Position numbers and translations under genes: made by a program | Source: JBDIAG01 sp963835085 | GTDB lineage: Bacteria > Actinomycetota > Actinomycetes > Actinomycetales > CAWJMD01 | NCBI GenBank assembly: GCA_963835085.1 | Contig: CAWIED010000001.1 | Span: forward strand, 1 to 64,000 | DNA: 64,000 bases | Reading direction: 5' to 3' | The notes under the pieces: generated by a model | The model's database searches: none | Told to the model about the DNA's origin: nothing | Seen by the model: only the letters and a program-made list of their open reading frames with translations | Part shown: positions 44,236 to 52,772 of the stretch, piece after piece | Layout: each line of letters opens with the position of its first letter | How positions within the stretch are numbered: the stretch's first letter is position 1

Positions 44236-45037
44236 CATCGCAACCGGAAGGCGTATCTATCCGGGCGTTATCGGCCTGCTGGTGGGCTTTCTCGTCATCG
44301 CCGTCCTTGCCTGGCTCCTTCCCGGGGGAGTGCTGGGCGGGCTGACAGGTGCCATCGTCCTGGTCGTCGCAGTGTTTGCCCTGCGTCGAGCGGTGCGGGC
44401 CAGGGGGCTGCGCGCCCGCGGAGTCGAGGATTTCGGGCTCACCCTGGCGCTGGCTCTCGTCATGCTGATCGCCTGCGGGCTGGTGCTCAGCATCGGATCG
44501 TCCGTCACGCGCAGCGGCTGGATCCTGATGCTGTCGCTCGTCGCGGTGGCCAGCCTGCTGGCGTCTCTCGATCTGCCGCTCTCTGCCGACCGGCCTCGGT
44601 CGCTGGGTTGGACGCGCCGCCAGGCTGGGCTGTTCGGCGTCATCGCCGTCGTGCTCATCTCGGCGGTGGGAGTCTCGGTCGCGAGTGTGCGCAGCGTGCC
44701 CAGTTCGGCCACCACCGATCTCTGGGCCCTCCCGGTGGCAAGCAGCACGTCTCCTGCCGGGCGGCCGCCCATCAAGGTCGGGATGACCAGCTACGAGAAG
44801 GACGACACGGCGTTTGTCCTGACGATGACCGATGGAACGAACGTCCTGCAGACGTGGAATCTCAAGCTTGCGCCCGGGCAATCGTGGACAGCCACCAACG
44901 CTGCCAACACCCCGGCAACGGTGACCTTCCAACTGCGGGTGGCGGGTCATTCCGAGGTGTATCGCCACGTGAGTATCGACCGTCGCGACCGCACTGTGCC
45001 CACCGCTCCCAAAAACCGAGGATCGGACGGGTCGTGA
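44225..45037 (+). CDS. Membrane protein with extracytoplasmic C-terminal domain
   Basis: 270 residues: four to five helices in the first ~165 positions, then an outside domain rich in beta strands (PIKVGMTSYEKDDTAFVLTM; LQTWNLKLAPGQSW; ATVTFQLRVAG). The layout recalls DUF1616-like proteins found in surface-polysaccharide clusters, but this is only a resemblance. It overlaps the upstream gene by 11 nt and the flippase start by 4 nt. Function unknown. Confidence 0.65.
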   Translation: MTPDIATGRRIYPGVIGLLVGFLVIAVLAWLLPGGVLGGLTGAIVLVVAVFALRRAVRARGLRARGVEDFGLTLALALVMLIACGLVLSIGSSVTRSGWILMLSLVAVASLLASLDLPLSADRPRSLGWTRRQAGLFGVIAVVLISAVGVSVASVRSVPSSATTDLWALPVASSTSPAGRPPIKVGMTSYEKDDTAFVLTMTDGTNVLQTWNLKLAPGQSWTATNAANTPATVTFQLRVAGHSEVYRHVSIDRRDRTVPTAPKNRGSDGS

Positions 45038-46341
45038 CCGTGGCCGGGGGTGCACTGTCGGCTTTCCGGAGCCGCAACGCGGGGCTGTTGACCATCGCCG
45101 GTTCCTTGATGGGCACGACTCTGATCACCTCGCTGTTGGGGTTCGTCTATTGGTGGCTCGCCGCCCGGCTGGCCTCCGACTCGATGGTGGGGCTTGCCTC
45201 ATCGGCAGTGAACGCCTTCACCTTGGCCGGCAGCATCGGCATGCTCGGGCTCGGCTCGCTTCTCATCGGCGTTCTCGAAGGTGGTCGGCGGAGCAATCCG
45301 GGGCTTGTCACAGCCGCCGTGATCACTGCGACAGCGGCATCGTCAGTGGCGGGCTTGGTCGTGCTGCTGATCCAGCAGCTGACGGGCCATTACTTGTTCT
45401 CCCGGCTGTCTGTGTTGCACATCGTGCTGTTCTTGGTGGGCTCGGCCCTAATGGGTGGCTCAGTCGTGCTCGACCAAGCCCTGGTAGGGCACCAGATGGG
45501 CCTGACCCAGCTGCGTCGCAATACCGCTTTCGCCGTCATCAAACTGATTCTTTTGTGGCCCTTGTTGGTCTGGCTCCCCATCGCCGACGACGCCAGTGTG
45601 GCCTTGTCGTGGGTGGCCGGCCTGGTGTTGAGCCTGCTCTTGATCATGCCTGCGGTGGCTCGTGCTCATGTGCTGTCGCGCGGCTCCGACTGGCGTGAGC
45701 TGTGGCTTCGACGCCGTGCCGCAGGGGCGCACAACGCCTTCAATGTGGCCAATCAGTTCTCTCGGCTGACGATCCCCATCCTCGCCACGACTTTGGTGTC
45801 TCCCGCTCAAGGGTCGGCATTCTTTATCGCCTGGATGATTGCGGGCATGGCCTATCTGGTGCCGGGGCACCTTTCGACGGCTCTCTTCGCCGTGGGTTCG
45901 GGCCAGCTCGACGTGCTGCGCGACAAGCTCCGGGCAAGCCTGGCGATCTCGGCAGTGGCTGGGCTGCTGGGGTGTCCGATCATGGTGTTCGGCGCTCCGT
46001 GGCTCCTGGAGATCTTCGGCGCCCAGTACGCGGCCCGGGCAACTCTCCCCTTGCAATTGCTGGCGATCGGCTACCTTCCGGTTGCCATCAAGGCGCACTA
46101 CATCTCCGTCACGCGCGTGCAGGATCGGCTGACCATCGGGGCGCGAATCTCCACTGGTTCGGCGATTCTCGAAGTCGGCTTGTCCATGCTGGGTGCGCAT
46201 CTCGACGGTCTGCGCGGGCTCACGGTCGGATTCCTGGTGGCCTCGTTCATCGTCGCGGCGTTCGTGTCCATCACGGTGGTGCGCGCCGCCACGCACCGAG
46301 GGTCGGTCACCGGTCCGCTTCCCGACGGAGCCGAGTCCTGA
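45034..46341 (+). CDS. Wzx-like polysaccharide flippase
   Basis: 435 residues with about 12 predicted membrane helices (for example LLTIAGSLMGTTLITSLLGF at the start and LTVGFLVASFIVAAFVSITV at the end), in the MATE/Wzx-like oligosaccharide exporter pattern. It would move lipid-linked repeat units across the membrane. The GTG at 45034 overlaps the previous TGA by 4 nt; the longer upstream frame is a shadow of the previous gene. No Wzy or Wzz could be named. Confidence 0.82.
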   Translation: MTVAGGALSAFRSRNAGLLTIAGSLMGTTLITSLLGFVYWWLAARLASDSMVGLASSAVNAFTLAGSIGMLGLGSLLIGVLEGGRRSNPGLVTAAVITATAASSVAGLVVLLIQQLTGHYLFSRLSVLHIVLFLVGSALMGGSVVLDQALVGHQMGLTQLRRNTAFAVIKLILLWPLLVWLPIADDASVALSWVAGLVLSLLLIMPAVARAHVLSRGSDWRELWLRRRAAGAHNAFNVANQFSRLTIPILATTLVSPAQGSAFFIAWMIAGMAYLVPGHLSTALFAVGSGQLDVLRDKLRASLAISAVAGLLGCPIMVFGAPWLLEIFGAQYAARATLPLQLLAIGYLPVAIKAHYISVTRVQDRLTIGARISTGSAILEVGLSMLGAHLDGLRGLTVGFLVASFIVAAFVSITVVRAATHRGSVTGPLPDGAES

Positions 46342-46392
46342 GGCGATCGTCACCACGATCCGGCTGACCTCGCATCAGTGACCCCAATCGGG

Positions 46393-47601
46393 TCAGGCGA
46401 GTAGACGGGCGGCGAGGTACTCGCCGATCGACAATGACGCGGTGGCCGCGGGTGACGGCGCATTGACGACGTGCAAGATGCGGTCGTATTGCCGAAGTTC
46501 GAAATCGTCGCACAGCGCACCGTTCCTGCGTACGGCTTGCGCACGGACTCCGGCGCCGGAGGGCACGAGGTCTTCGGCGTTCACTTCGGGCAGCAGCCGT
46601 TGGACGGCACTAAGCATGAGCGGCGGCACCAGTGAACGGCTGATCTCGCCGAAGGCGTACGTGCCATGGTTACGCGCCATCCGCCACGTGCCGGGGAACG
46701 TCAGATATTCGAGCACCTCGCTGGGCCTGGCCTGTCCCCAGGAATAGCCTTCCCGCGCCAGAGCCGGAACGGCGTTGGGGCCGATGTGAACCTGGCCGTG
46801 GATGCCGCGGGTGAGGTGCACACCGAGGAAGGGCAACGCCGGGTCCGGAACCGGGTAGACCAGACCCTCTACGAGGTATTCCCGCTCGGGGCGAAGCCCC
46901 AAGTATTCACCGCGGAACGGCACGATGCGAATGTCTGCCCGCGGGTCGCTCCACCGGGCCATCCGGTCGGACTGCAGGCCCCCGCACGTCACGGCGTTGT
47001 CGGCCGTCACAATCTCGGTGGTCTCCTTGACTCGGGTCAACGCTTCGACCCGCTCGCCGCGCTGGCGTACGCCGATCACCTCGTTGCCGAGCCGCAGGTC
47101 GGCGCCGGCCTCGGCCAGGAGCTGGGCCAGCCGCTGGGCCAGGGCCGGAAAGTCAGCCACCCCGGTCGACTCAACCCACAATCCCGCGATCAGCTGCACA
47201 TGCGGTTCCCGCTCGCGCGCCTCGGCGGAAGCGATCTCCCGTACGGGAACGCCGTTGGCGCGTCCGCGTTCCAGCAGTTTCCGGAGCCGGGGCAGCTCGT
47301 CCTCGCGGGTGGCGGCCACCAGCTTGCCGGGGCGAGCGAAGGCGATGTCGTGCTCACGGCAGAAGACCTCGAGATCGCGCGCGGCGCTGACCGCCATGCT
47401 CGCCTTGAGGCTGCCCGGGGCGTAGTAGAGACCGGAATGCACCACGCCCGAGTTGTGACCCGATTGATGCTGCGCCCAGTCGGCCTCCTTCTCCAGGAGC
47501 ACGACGTGGATGCCTCGACGAGCAAGCGCCCACGCGGTGGCCAGGCCTACCAGGCCACCCCCGACGACGATGGTCGATCTCGCACTGCCAGCTGAGGACA
47601 C
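46393..47601 (-). CDS. lhgO: L-2-hydroxyglutarate oxidase
   Basis: A 402-residue FAD enzyme of the DAO family that oxidises L-2-hydroxyglutarate to 2-oxoglutarate. The dinucleotide motif TIVVGGGLVGLATAWALARR is at the N-terminus, followed by VVLLEKE and the LhgO-type HQSGHNSGVVHSGLYYAPGS. FLGVHLTRGIHGQVHIGPNA and LVPSGAGVRAQAV further support it. It converges with the flippase gene across a 51-bp gap. Confidence 0.88.
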   Translation of the reverse strand: MSSAGSARSTIVVGGGLVGLATAWALARRGIHVVLLEKEADWAQHQSGHNSGVVHSGLYYAPGSLKASMAVSAARDLEVFCREHDIAFARPGKLVAATREDELPRLRKLLERGRANGVPVREIASAEAREREPHVQLIAGLWVESTGVADFPALAQRLAQLLAEAGADLRLGNEVIGVRQRGERVEALTRVKETTEIVTADNAVTCGGLQSDRMARWSDPRADIRIVPFRGEYLGLRPEREYLVEGLVYPVPDPALPFLGVHLTRGIHGQVHIGPNAVPALAREGYSWGQARPSEVLEYLTFPGTWRMARNHGTYAFGEISRSLVPPLMLSAVQRLLPEVNAEDLVPSGAGVRAQAVRRNGALCDDFELRQYDRILHVVNAPSPAATASLSIGEYLAARLLA

Positions 47602-47863
47602 CGATGAATCCTAGAGATCGCCCGACGAGATGTGTCGGCGCGTTCGGAGCCGAGGGGAGGGCGTGGCGCCCGGTTTCTCATGGCGACCTAACTGCAATGC
47701 CGTTCGGTTAGTCGTCGGGGTGTGGGTGTCACGATCTATGTGCGGTGTCGCGGGGCAGGGCCGGGCGACAGGTAGACGGAGCCGGGCGATGCGAAGCCGC
47801 AGCCTGCCTGGGTCTTCCACAAAGGGCGGTTTCGACAGTCGCAAGGCGCGGGGGTTTCCTGCG

Positions 47864-47900
47864 CTATGACGATGCCCCGTCCGGCGGGGCATCGTCATAG
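47864..47900. repeat. Perfect 37-bp palindromic element
   Basis: Arms ctatgacgatgccccg (47864-47879) and cggggcatcgtcatag (47885-47900) are perfectly complementary over 16 bp around a 5-nt loop tccgg. The motif recurs in diverged form at 24563-24590 and 24643-24679, so it is a dispersed repeat rather than a one-off terminator. It lies in the gene-free stretch 47602-48641. Confidence 0.8.
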
Positions 47901-47971
47901 CGTCAGAAACCGGCCCCATTCACAGCCCTGCAGAAGCCGGACTCGACCCATCACGATCCGGGGGGCTGGAT

Positions 47972-48372
47972 GGTGCCGTTCGCGGTGAAATTGCCGCGGT
48001 TGGCACCCGGTTGAGCGCCGGAACTCCGGTTGGGATCGTTTGATGGTGCCGTCCGCGGTGTTTCCGCCGCGGTTGGCACCCGGTTGAGCGCCGGAACCCC
48101 CGGTCGGGATCGTTCGATGGTGCCGTCCGCGCTGTATCCGCCGCGGTTGGCACCCGGGTCAGTGCCGGAGCGGGCTTGGCGTCGTTCGGTGCTGCCGTCC
48201 GCGGTGTATTCGCCGCGTTTGGCACCCGGTTGAGCGCCGGAAGCGGGCTTGGCGTCGTTCGGTGCTGCCATCCGCGGTGTTTCCGCCGCGGTTGGCACCC
48301 GGTTGAGCGCCGGAATCGGGGTTAGGATCGTTCGGTGGTGTCATCCGCGGTGTATTTGCCGCGGTCGTCACC
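47972..48372 (+). repeat. Hairpin repeat array C (~73-bp period, six units)
   Basis: Six units begin near 47972, 48045, 48119, 48191, 48264 and 48337. The consensus fold is GGTGCC-N3-CGCGG-8-nt loop-CCGCG-N3-GGCACC: two stems separated by a symmetric 3x3 internal loop, then a ~37-nt linker containing a gagcgccgga motif. The fold matches arrays A and B although the stem bases differ. No gene is supported between 47602 and 48641. Confidence 0.82.
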
Positions 48373-48641
48373 GTCAGGCGTCTTAGGTTGAGGATCGCAT
48401 CGGAGGTCCGGCAAGACTGTGATTCACCGACAAGGGCTGCGCCTCACTCGCCAGACGCAACTCCGAAAGTCAAGGCGCGCCTGGGCCTGGGGGTGACACC
48501 AACTCCCGAACCTTAACTGAAGGCATAGGCCCTAACTGGACGAAAGTCTGGTCTCCTTTGCCTAGAAAGTCTGGCGGGCGGTGCCGTAGGAAGGTTCAAG
48601 GGCCCAGGCGGCGTGGCCTGGGCAGGATGCGGAGGTAGGCC

Positions 48642-48911
48642 ATGACTGACAGCCCGATCGACGAGACCGCAGGGGACGCTGACAACGGCGCGGATGCTGG
48701 CGCTGGTCCGGTCGATGCTGATGGTGGTGCCGATGGGGGTGCGGATGCTGGCGCTGGTCCGGTCGATGCTGATGGTGGTGCCGATGGGGGTGCGGATGCT
48801 GGCGCTGGTCCGGTCGATGCTGATGGTGGTGCCGATGGGGGTGCGGATGCTGGCGCTGGTCCGGTCGACGCTGATGGTGGTGCCGATGGAGGTGCTGACG
48901 CTTCCGCCTGA
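48642..48911 (+). CDS. Small acidic Asp/Gly/Ala repeat protein
   Basis: An 89-residue protein: a 14-residue head (MTDSPIDETAGDAD), then four 17-residue repeats of the type GADAGAGPVDADGGADG encoded by 51-bp DNA units starting at 48690, 48741, 48792 and 48843. A strong ribosome-binding site, ggaggt at 48631-48636, sits 5 nt before the ATG. Between the last unit plus tail and earlier copies, five of the six changed codons are synonymous third-position changes, which argues that this frame is translated. It is strongly acidic, has no Cys or aromatics, and is probably disordered. Its TGA abuts a GTG that opens the JmjC/cupin gene. Function unknown. Confidence 0.6.
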   Translation: MTDSPIDETAGDADNGADAGAGPVDADGGADGGADAGAGPVDADGGADGGADAGAGPVDADGGADGGADAGAGPVDADGGADGGADASA

Positions 48912-50270
48912 GTGGGCGACGCTGAGAGTGACGCGATGCCCGGTCTGACCGCCGGGCGTCCCGCGTCGACGTGCAATGCCCCGACCGACAGTGCTCCAAG
49001 CGACAGTGCTCCGACCATGAGCGCCCCGACCTCAGGTCAGCCTGCTCCGGCGTTGGCCCGGGTCATCGGCCTCGACCCGGCCGAGTTCGGTCGCGAGATC
49101 TGGGCGCGCGCACCGCATTATTGCCCGGCGGGCCCACGGCCGCACCGCTTCGCCGACCTCTTCTCGGCCGCGGCAGTCGACGAGTTACTGAGCGTGCGGG
49201 GACTGCGCACGCCGTTCGTACGAGTCGCCCGCAACGGCGCCACCGTGCCAGAGCGCGATTTCACCGCCGGGGGCGGCGTCGGGGCGGCGGTGGCCGATCA
49301 GGTCAGCGACACCAAGCTGTTGGCCCTCTTCGCCGCCGGTTCCACCATCGTGCTGCAGGGGTTGCATCGCACCTGGGAGCCGTTGATCGACTTCTCCCAG
49401 CTGCTGGCGGCAGATCTCGGGCACCCGGTGCAGATCAACGCCTACGTCACGCCGCCCGCCAACCGGGGTTTCGCCGATCACTACGACACCCACGACGTGT
49501 TCGTGCTGCAGATCGCCGGTGCCAAGCGGTGGCACATCAGGGAGCCAGTGCTGCCCGCGCCCGGCCCGGCGGACGTCTGGAACAAGCACGCGGAGGCGGT
49601 GCGGGCAGCGGCCGCCAAACCTCCATTGCTCGACCTCACCCTGCGGCCCGGCGACAGCCTCTACCTCCCGCGTGGCTACTTGCACGCCGCCACCGCACTC
49701 GGCACGAGCATCCATCTCACGGTGGGAGTGCACCCGTGGACGGGTCGGCACGTGGCCGAACGACTCGTCGCGCTGCTGCAGTCGGCGCTCGCAGACGACC
49801 CGCAGCTGCGGGAGTCGTTGCCGTTGGGCATCGACATCGGTGATCCGGGCGCGCTGGCGTCAAGCCTGGCGTCCGTCCGATCGGCATTGAGCCGGGCGCT
49901 GGCAGAGGTTGACGGCCATCAGCTGGCTGCGGCGATGGCGGAGGCTGCTCGCGGCGCGCAACGTCCTGCGCCAGTGCGTCCGATCGCGAACTTCGAGACG
50001 ATCGCCCGACTTCACGACGACGACGAGCTCCGGCTCCGAGAACACCTGGCGGCCCGCCTCCAAACGTGCGCATCGGGCGTTGCCGACGGGCCCGGTTGGG
50101 AACTCCTCAGCCGGGCGGGCCGGGTGCCCCTGAACGAGCAGGACGCGGCTGCCGTGCGCCTGGTGCTGGAGCGGGGTGGAGTGCGAGCGGGCGAGCTCGG
50201 GCTCGACCTGGCGACCCAGCTGATCGCTGCCGGCGTCCTGGCGCCGGCGGGTCCCGACGCGCCGGCCTGA
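48912..50270 (+). CDS. JmjC/cupin-type 2-oxoglutarate oxygenase (ROX-like)
   Basis: Up to 452 residues. The cupin core has the iron triad His190-x-Asp192 (ADHYDTHDVFVLQ) and His258 (LPRGYLHAATAL); FADHYDTHD followed by GAKRWHI matches ribosomal-oxygenase-like proteins such as E. coli YcfD. A winged-helix-like C-terminus ends in GELGLDLATQLIAAGVL. Such enzymes hydroxylate protein side chains. The first ~40 residues are low-complexity, so the start may be GTG 48912, ATG 48936 or ATG 49018. Placed directly after the repeat-peptide gene, that peptide is a candidate substrate, but a ribosomal protein is the default one. Confidence 0.8.
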   Translation: MGDAESDAMPGLTAGRPASTCNAPTDSAPSDSAPTMSAPTSGQPAPALARVIGLDPAEFGREIWARAPHYCPAGPRPHRFADLFSAAAVDELLSVRGLRTPFVRVARNGATVPERDFTAGGGVGAAVADQVSDTKLLALFAAGSTIVLQGLHRTWEPLIDFSQLLAADLGHPVQINAYVTPPANRGFADHYDTHDVFVLQIAGAKRWHIREPVLPAPGPADVWNKHAEAVRAAAAKPPLLDLTLRPGDSLYLPRGYLHAATALGTSIHLTVGVHPWTGRHVAERLVALLQSALADDPQLRESLPLGIDIGDPGALASSLASVRSALSRALAEVDGHQLAAAMAEAARGAQRPAPVRPIANFETIARLHDDDELRLREHLAARLQTCASGVADGPGWELLSRAGRVPLNEQDAAAVRLVLERGGVRAGELGLDLATQLIAAGVLAPAGPDAPA

Positions 50271-50452
50271 GACGAGTCGCCTACCGACCCATCCACTGGG
50301 TGAACCCTTACGGGCCATCGCGTGCGGAAATGCGATCGGTGTGCCCGCTGCCGTTGCAAGCCCCGCAGGCCACTCGAGTGGGACTAGGCTCACACCGAAA
50401 CCCGGCCGTGACCTGAGCGGCTGTGGTGATCGACGACCAGGAGGAAGCCAGT

Positions 50453-51733
50453 ATGGCGAGCATTGAGGCTGTCGGAGCACGCGAAATCCTTGACTCCCGC
50501 GGCAATCCCACTGTCGAGGTCGAGGTTGCTCTCGACGATGGCACCGTCGCGCGGGCTGCTGTGCCCTCGGGCGCATCGACGGGTGCCTTCGAGGCGCACG
50601 AGCGCCGCGACGGTGACGACAAGCGCTACCAGGGCAAGGGCGTCGAAGGCGCCGTCAGCGCGGTGATCGACGAGATCGGCCCTCGCATCCTCGGTTTCGA
50701 CGCTCACGAGCAGCGGCTCATCGACGCGGAGATGATCGACCTCGATGGGTCGGAGAACAAGAAGTCCATTGGCGCCAACGCGATTCTGGGTGTCTCGCTG
50801 GCGGTTGCCCGCGCGGCTGCAGACTCTGCCGGCCTGCCGCTCTTCCGCTACCTCGGCGGCCCGAACGCGCACCTGCTGCCGGTGCCGATGATGAACATCC
50901 TGAACGGTGGCGCGCACGCCGACTCCGGCGTCGACATCCAGGAGTTCATGATCGCGCCCATCGGCGCGCCGTCGTTCAAGGAGGCCCTGCGTTGGGGCGC
51001 CGAGGTTTACCACACGCTCAAGGGCGTGCTGAAGAATGCCGGGCTCAACACCGGTCTGGGTGACGAGGGTGGTTTCGCACCTGCGGTGCCGAGCAACCGC
51101 GAGGCGCTCGAGCTGATCCTGCAGGCCATCGAGAAGGCCGGCTACCGGCCGGGCGCCGACGTCGCGCTGGCGCTCGATGTGGCGGCCACCGAGTTCTACA
51201 ACAACGGTTCGTACACCTTCGAGGGTTCTCAGAAGTCGGCGGCGGAAATGACCGACTACTACGCCGACCTGGTATCGAGCTTCCCGCTCGTGTCTATCGA
51301 AGACCCGCTGGACGAAGACGACTGGGCAGGCTGGCAGACCATCACCGAGCGCCTGGGCGGCAAGGTGCAGATCGTGGGCGACGACCTGTTCGTCACCAAC
51401 CCGGCCCGCCTGGCCCGCGGCATCAACGAGGGCTGCGCCAATGCTCTGCTCGTGAAGGTGAACCAGATCGGTTCTCTCACAGAGACTCTCGACGCCGTCT
51501 CGCTCGCGCAGCGCTCGGGTTACCGCTGCATGATGAGCCACCGTTCGGGTGAGACTGAAGACACCACGATCGCCGACCTCGCGGTGGCGACCGACTGCGG
51601 TCAGATCAAGACCGGTGCTCCGGCCCGTTCCGAGCGGGTGGCCAAGTACAACCAGCTGCTGCGTATCGAGGAAGAGCTCGACGACGCCGCGCGCTACGCC
51701 GGCGCCAGCGCCTTCCCGAGGTTCAGCGCTTGA
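50453..51733 (+). CDS. eno: Enolase
   Basis: A 426-residue glycolytic enolase (2-phosphoglycerate to phosphoenolpyruvate). Hallmarks: EILDSRGNPTVEVEV, SGASTGAFEAHE, the catalytic GLGDEGGFAP loop, metal ligands in ALDVAATEFY and SIEDPLDEDDW, and the signature LLVKVNQIGSLTET followed by MMSHRSGETED. The ATG at 50453 has a strong AGGAGGAA site; the upstream ATG/GTG frame lacks one. Confidence 0.98.
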   Translation: MASIEAVGAREILDSRGNPTVEVEVALDDGTVARAAVPSGASTGAFEAHERRDGDDKRYQGKGVEGAVSAVIDEIGPRILGFDAHEQRLIDAEMIDLDGSENKKSIGANAILGVSLAVARAAADSAGLPLFRYLGGPNAHLLPVPMMNILNGGAHADSGVDIQEFMIAPIGAPSFKEALRWGAEVYHTLKGVLKNAGLNTGLGDEGGFAPAVPSNREALELILQAIEKAGYRPGADVALALDVAATEFYNNGSYTFEGSQKSAAEMTDYYADLVSSFPLVSIEDPLDEDDWAGWQTITERLGGKVQIVGDDLFVTNPARLARGINEGCANALLVKVNQIGSLTETLDAVSLAQRSGYRCMMSHRSGETEDTTIADLAVATDCGQIKTGAPARSERVAKYNQLLRIEEELDDAARYAGASAFPRFSA

Positions 51734-51808
51734 TCCACGCAGCCTCGGACGGAGAGCCTTCGGCGGAGCACCAAGGTCGCTGACGGTTCCCTCTCGCTCG
51801 ATTGACAT

Positions 51809-51839
51809 TGCCCGGACGAGTCTCGTGCTCGTCCGGGCA
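51809..51839 (+). terminator. Hairpin after eno
   Basis: tgcccggacgag pairs perfectly with ctcgtccgggca over 12 bp around a 7-nt loop, 76 bp after the eno stop. There is no clear T-run, so it may stop transcription only in part. Confidence 0.65.
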
Positions 51840-51850
51840 GTGCTGTGTCC

Positions 51851-51905
51851 GGAGCGGGGCCACGGCTGTGTGCGGAGCGGGGCCACGGCTGTGTGCGGAG
51901 CGGGG
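51851..51905. repeat. 23-bp direct repeats between eno and ftsB
   Basis: Two full copies and a partial third copy of ggagcggggccacggctgtg-tgc at 23-bp spacing (51851, 51874, 51897). A simple local duplication; it may lie in the ftsB promoter region. Confidence 0.7.
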
Positions 51906-51979
51906 CGCCCGGAGGCCTTGGTGCATGGTGAGCACGGCTCGCGACGCCGGGCGAGTGCCTACCCGGGTTTGGCCTCATC

Positions 51980-52771
51980 GTGAGTCAGACTGGAGCAATG
52001 GCAGGACGACCGACGGTGCGACGTCGATCCGCAGGCAGTTCCCTGGGCGCGCCCTCGACCGCGCACGGGCCTGCCGCGACCGCGTCCACTCGGGCAGGCG
52101 GGCCCGCCGCCTCGTCGGCTCGGGCGGGTTCGTCACGAGCCGGTTCTACCCGGGGGTCATCTGGCCGGGGCGCATCGACTGGCGGTCCATCGGCTCAGGC
52201 GTCCTCGGGTCGAGGTTCGTCGGGGCGGCCTGCAGCCTCACGTGCGGCATCGGCTCGGGCCGCATCGTCCCGGCCGAATCCACGTCCCGAGGGTGGCCGC
52301 CGGGCGCTGATCGGACGACGTGACGGCAACGAGGCCGAGCCTCGTCCGCTGCTCTCCCGACAGGCTGCCGTCCTGGCCGTGCTTCTGCTGGCGATCACGC
52401 TGGTGCTAGCACCCTTCGTGCGCGCCTGGGTGGAACAGCGAGGCCGGATCAACGCGCTCAGTTCCAGCATCGAGCAGTCTCAGCACTCGGTCGCTGAGCT
52501 CAAGGCGCAGGAGCAGCGCTGGAAAGACCCCAACTACATCGTCACGCAGGCCCGCAAGCGGTTCACGTACGTGATGCCCGGCGAGGTTGGGTACGTGCTT
52601 GTCGACACCCCGCACGCCGTTGCAGACGAGAGGGACCCCAGCGCCGCCGCAGCCCGTCAGGTGGCGACGTCGAAGGGTTCATGGGTGGGCACGATGTGGG
52701 ATTCGGTGGCTGCGGCGGGAGAAGCGCCGGCCGATCCAGCCGGCTCGTCGTCGGCCTCGGCCGCGCCCTGA
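51980..52771 (+). CDS. ftsB: FtsB/DivIC-like septum formation initiator
   Basis: Up to 263 residues. An unusually long, Ser/Ala/Gly/Arg-rich cytoplasmic N-terminus (about 125 residues) precedes one membrane helix (AAVLAVLLLAITLVLAPFV). A coiled-coil follows (LSSSIEQSQHSVAELKAQEQ) with RWKDPNYIVTQARKRFTYVMPGEVGY, the family's typical end. It is a divisome bitopic protein. The start may be GTG 51980 or ATG 51998. The order eno-ftsB-DUF501-ppx is the usual actinobacterial arrangement. Confidence 0.85.
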   Translation: MSQTGAMAGRPTVRRRSAGSSLGAPSTAHGPAATASTRAGGPAASSARAGSSRAGSTRGSSGRGASTGGPSAQASSGRGSSGRPAASRAASARAASSRPNPRPEGGRRALIGRRDGNEAEPRPLLSRQAAVLAVLLLAITLVLAPFVRAWVEQRGRINALSSSIEQSQHSVAELKAQEQRWKDPNYIVTQARKRFTYVMPGEVGYVLVDTPHAVADERDPSAAAARQVATSKGSWVGTMWDSVAAAGEAPADPAGSSSASAAP

Positions 52772-52772
52772 G

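Noticed and set aside
47611..47919. Minus-strand 102-codon frame upstream of lhgO
   Set aside because: It spans the perfect palindrome and shows no domain; apparent similarity to the frame at 24.5 kb is due to the shared palindromic repeat.
48596..49018. Minus-strand Ser/Ala/Pro or Arg/His-rich frames across the 51-bp repeats
   Set aside because: The period is divisible by three so all frames stay open; the plus-strand frame has the ribosome-binding site and synonymous variation between copies.
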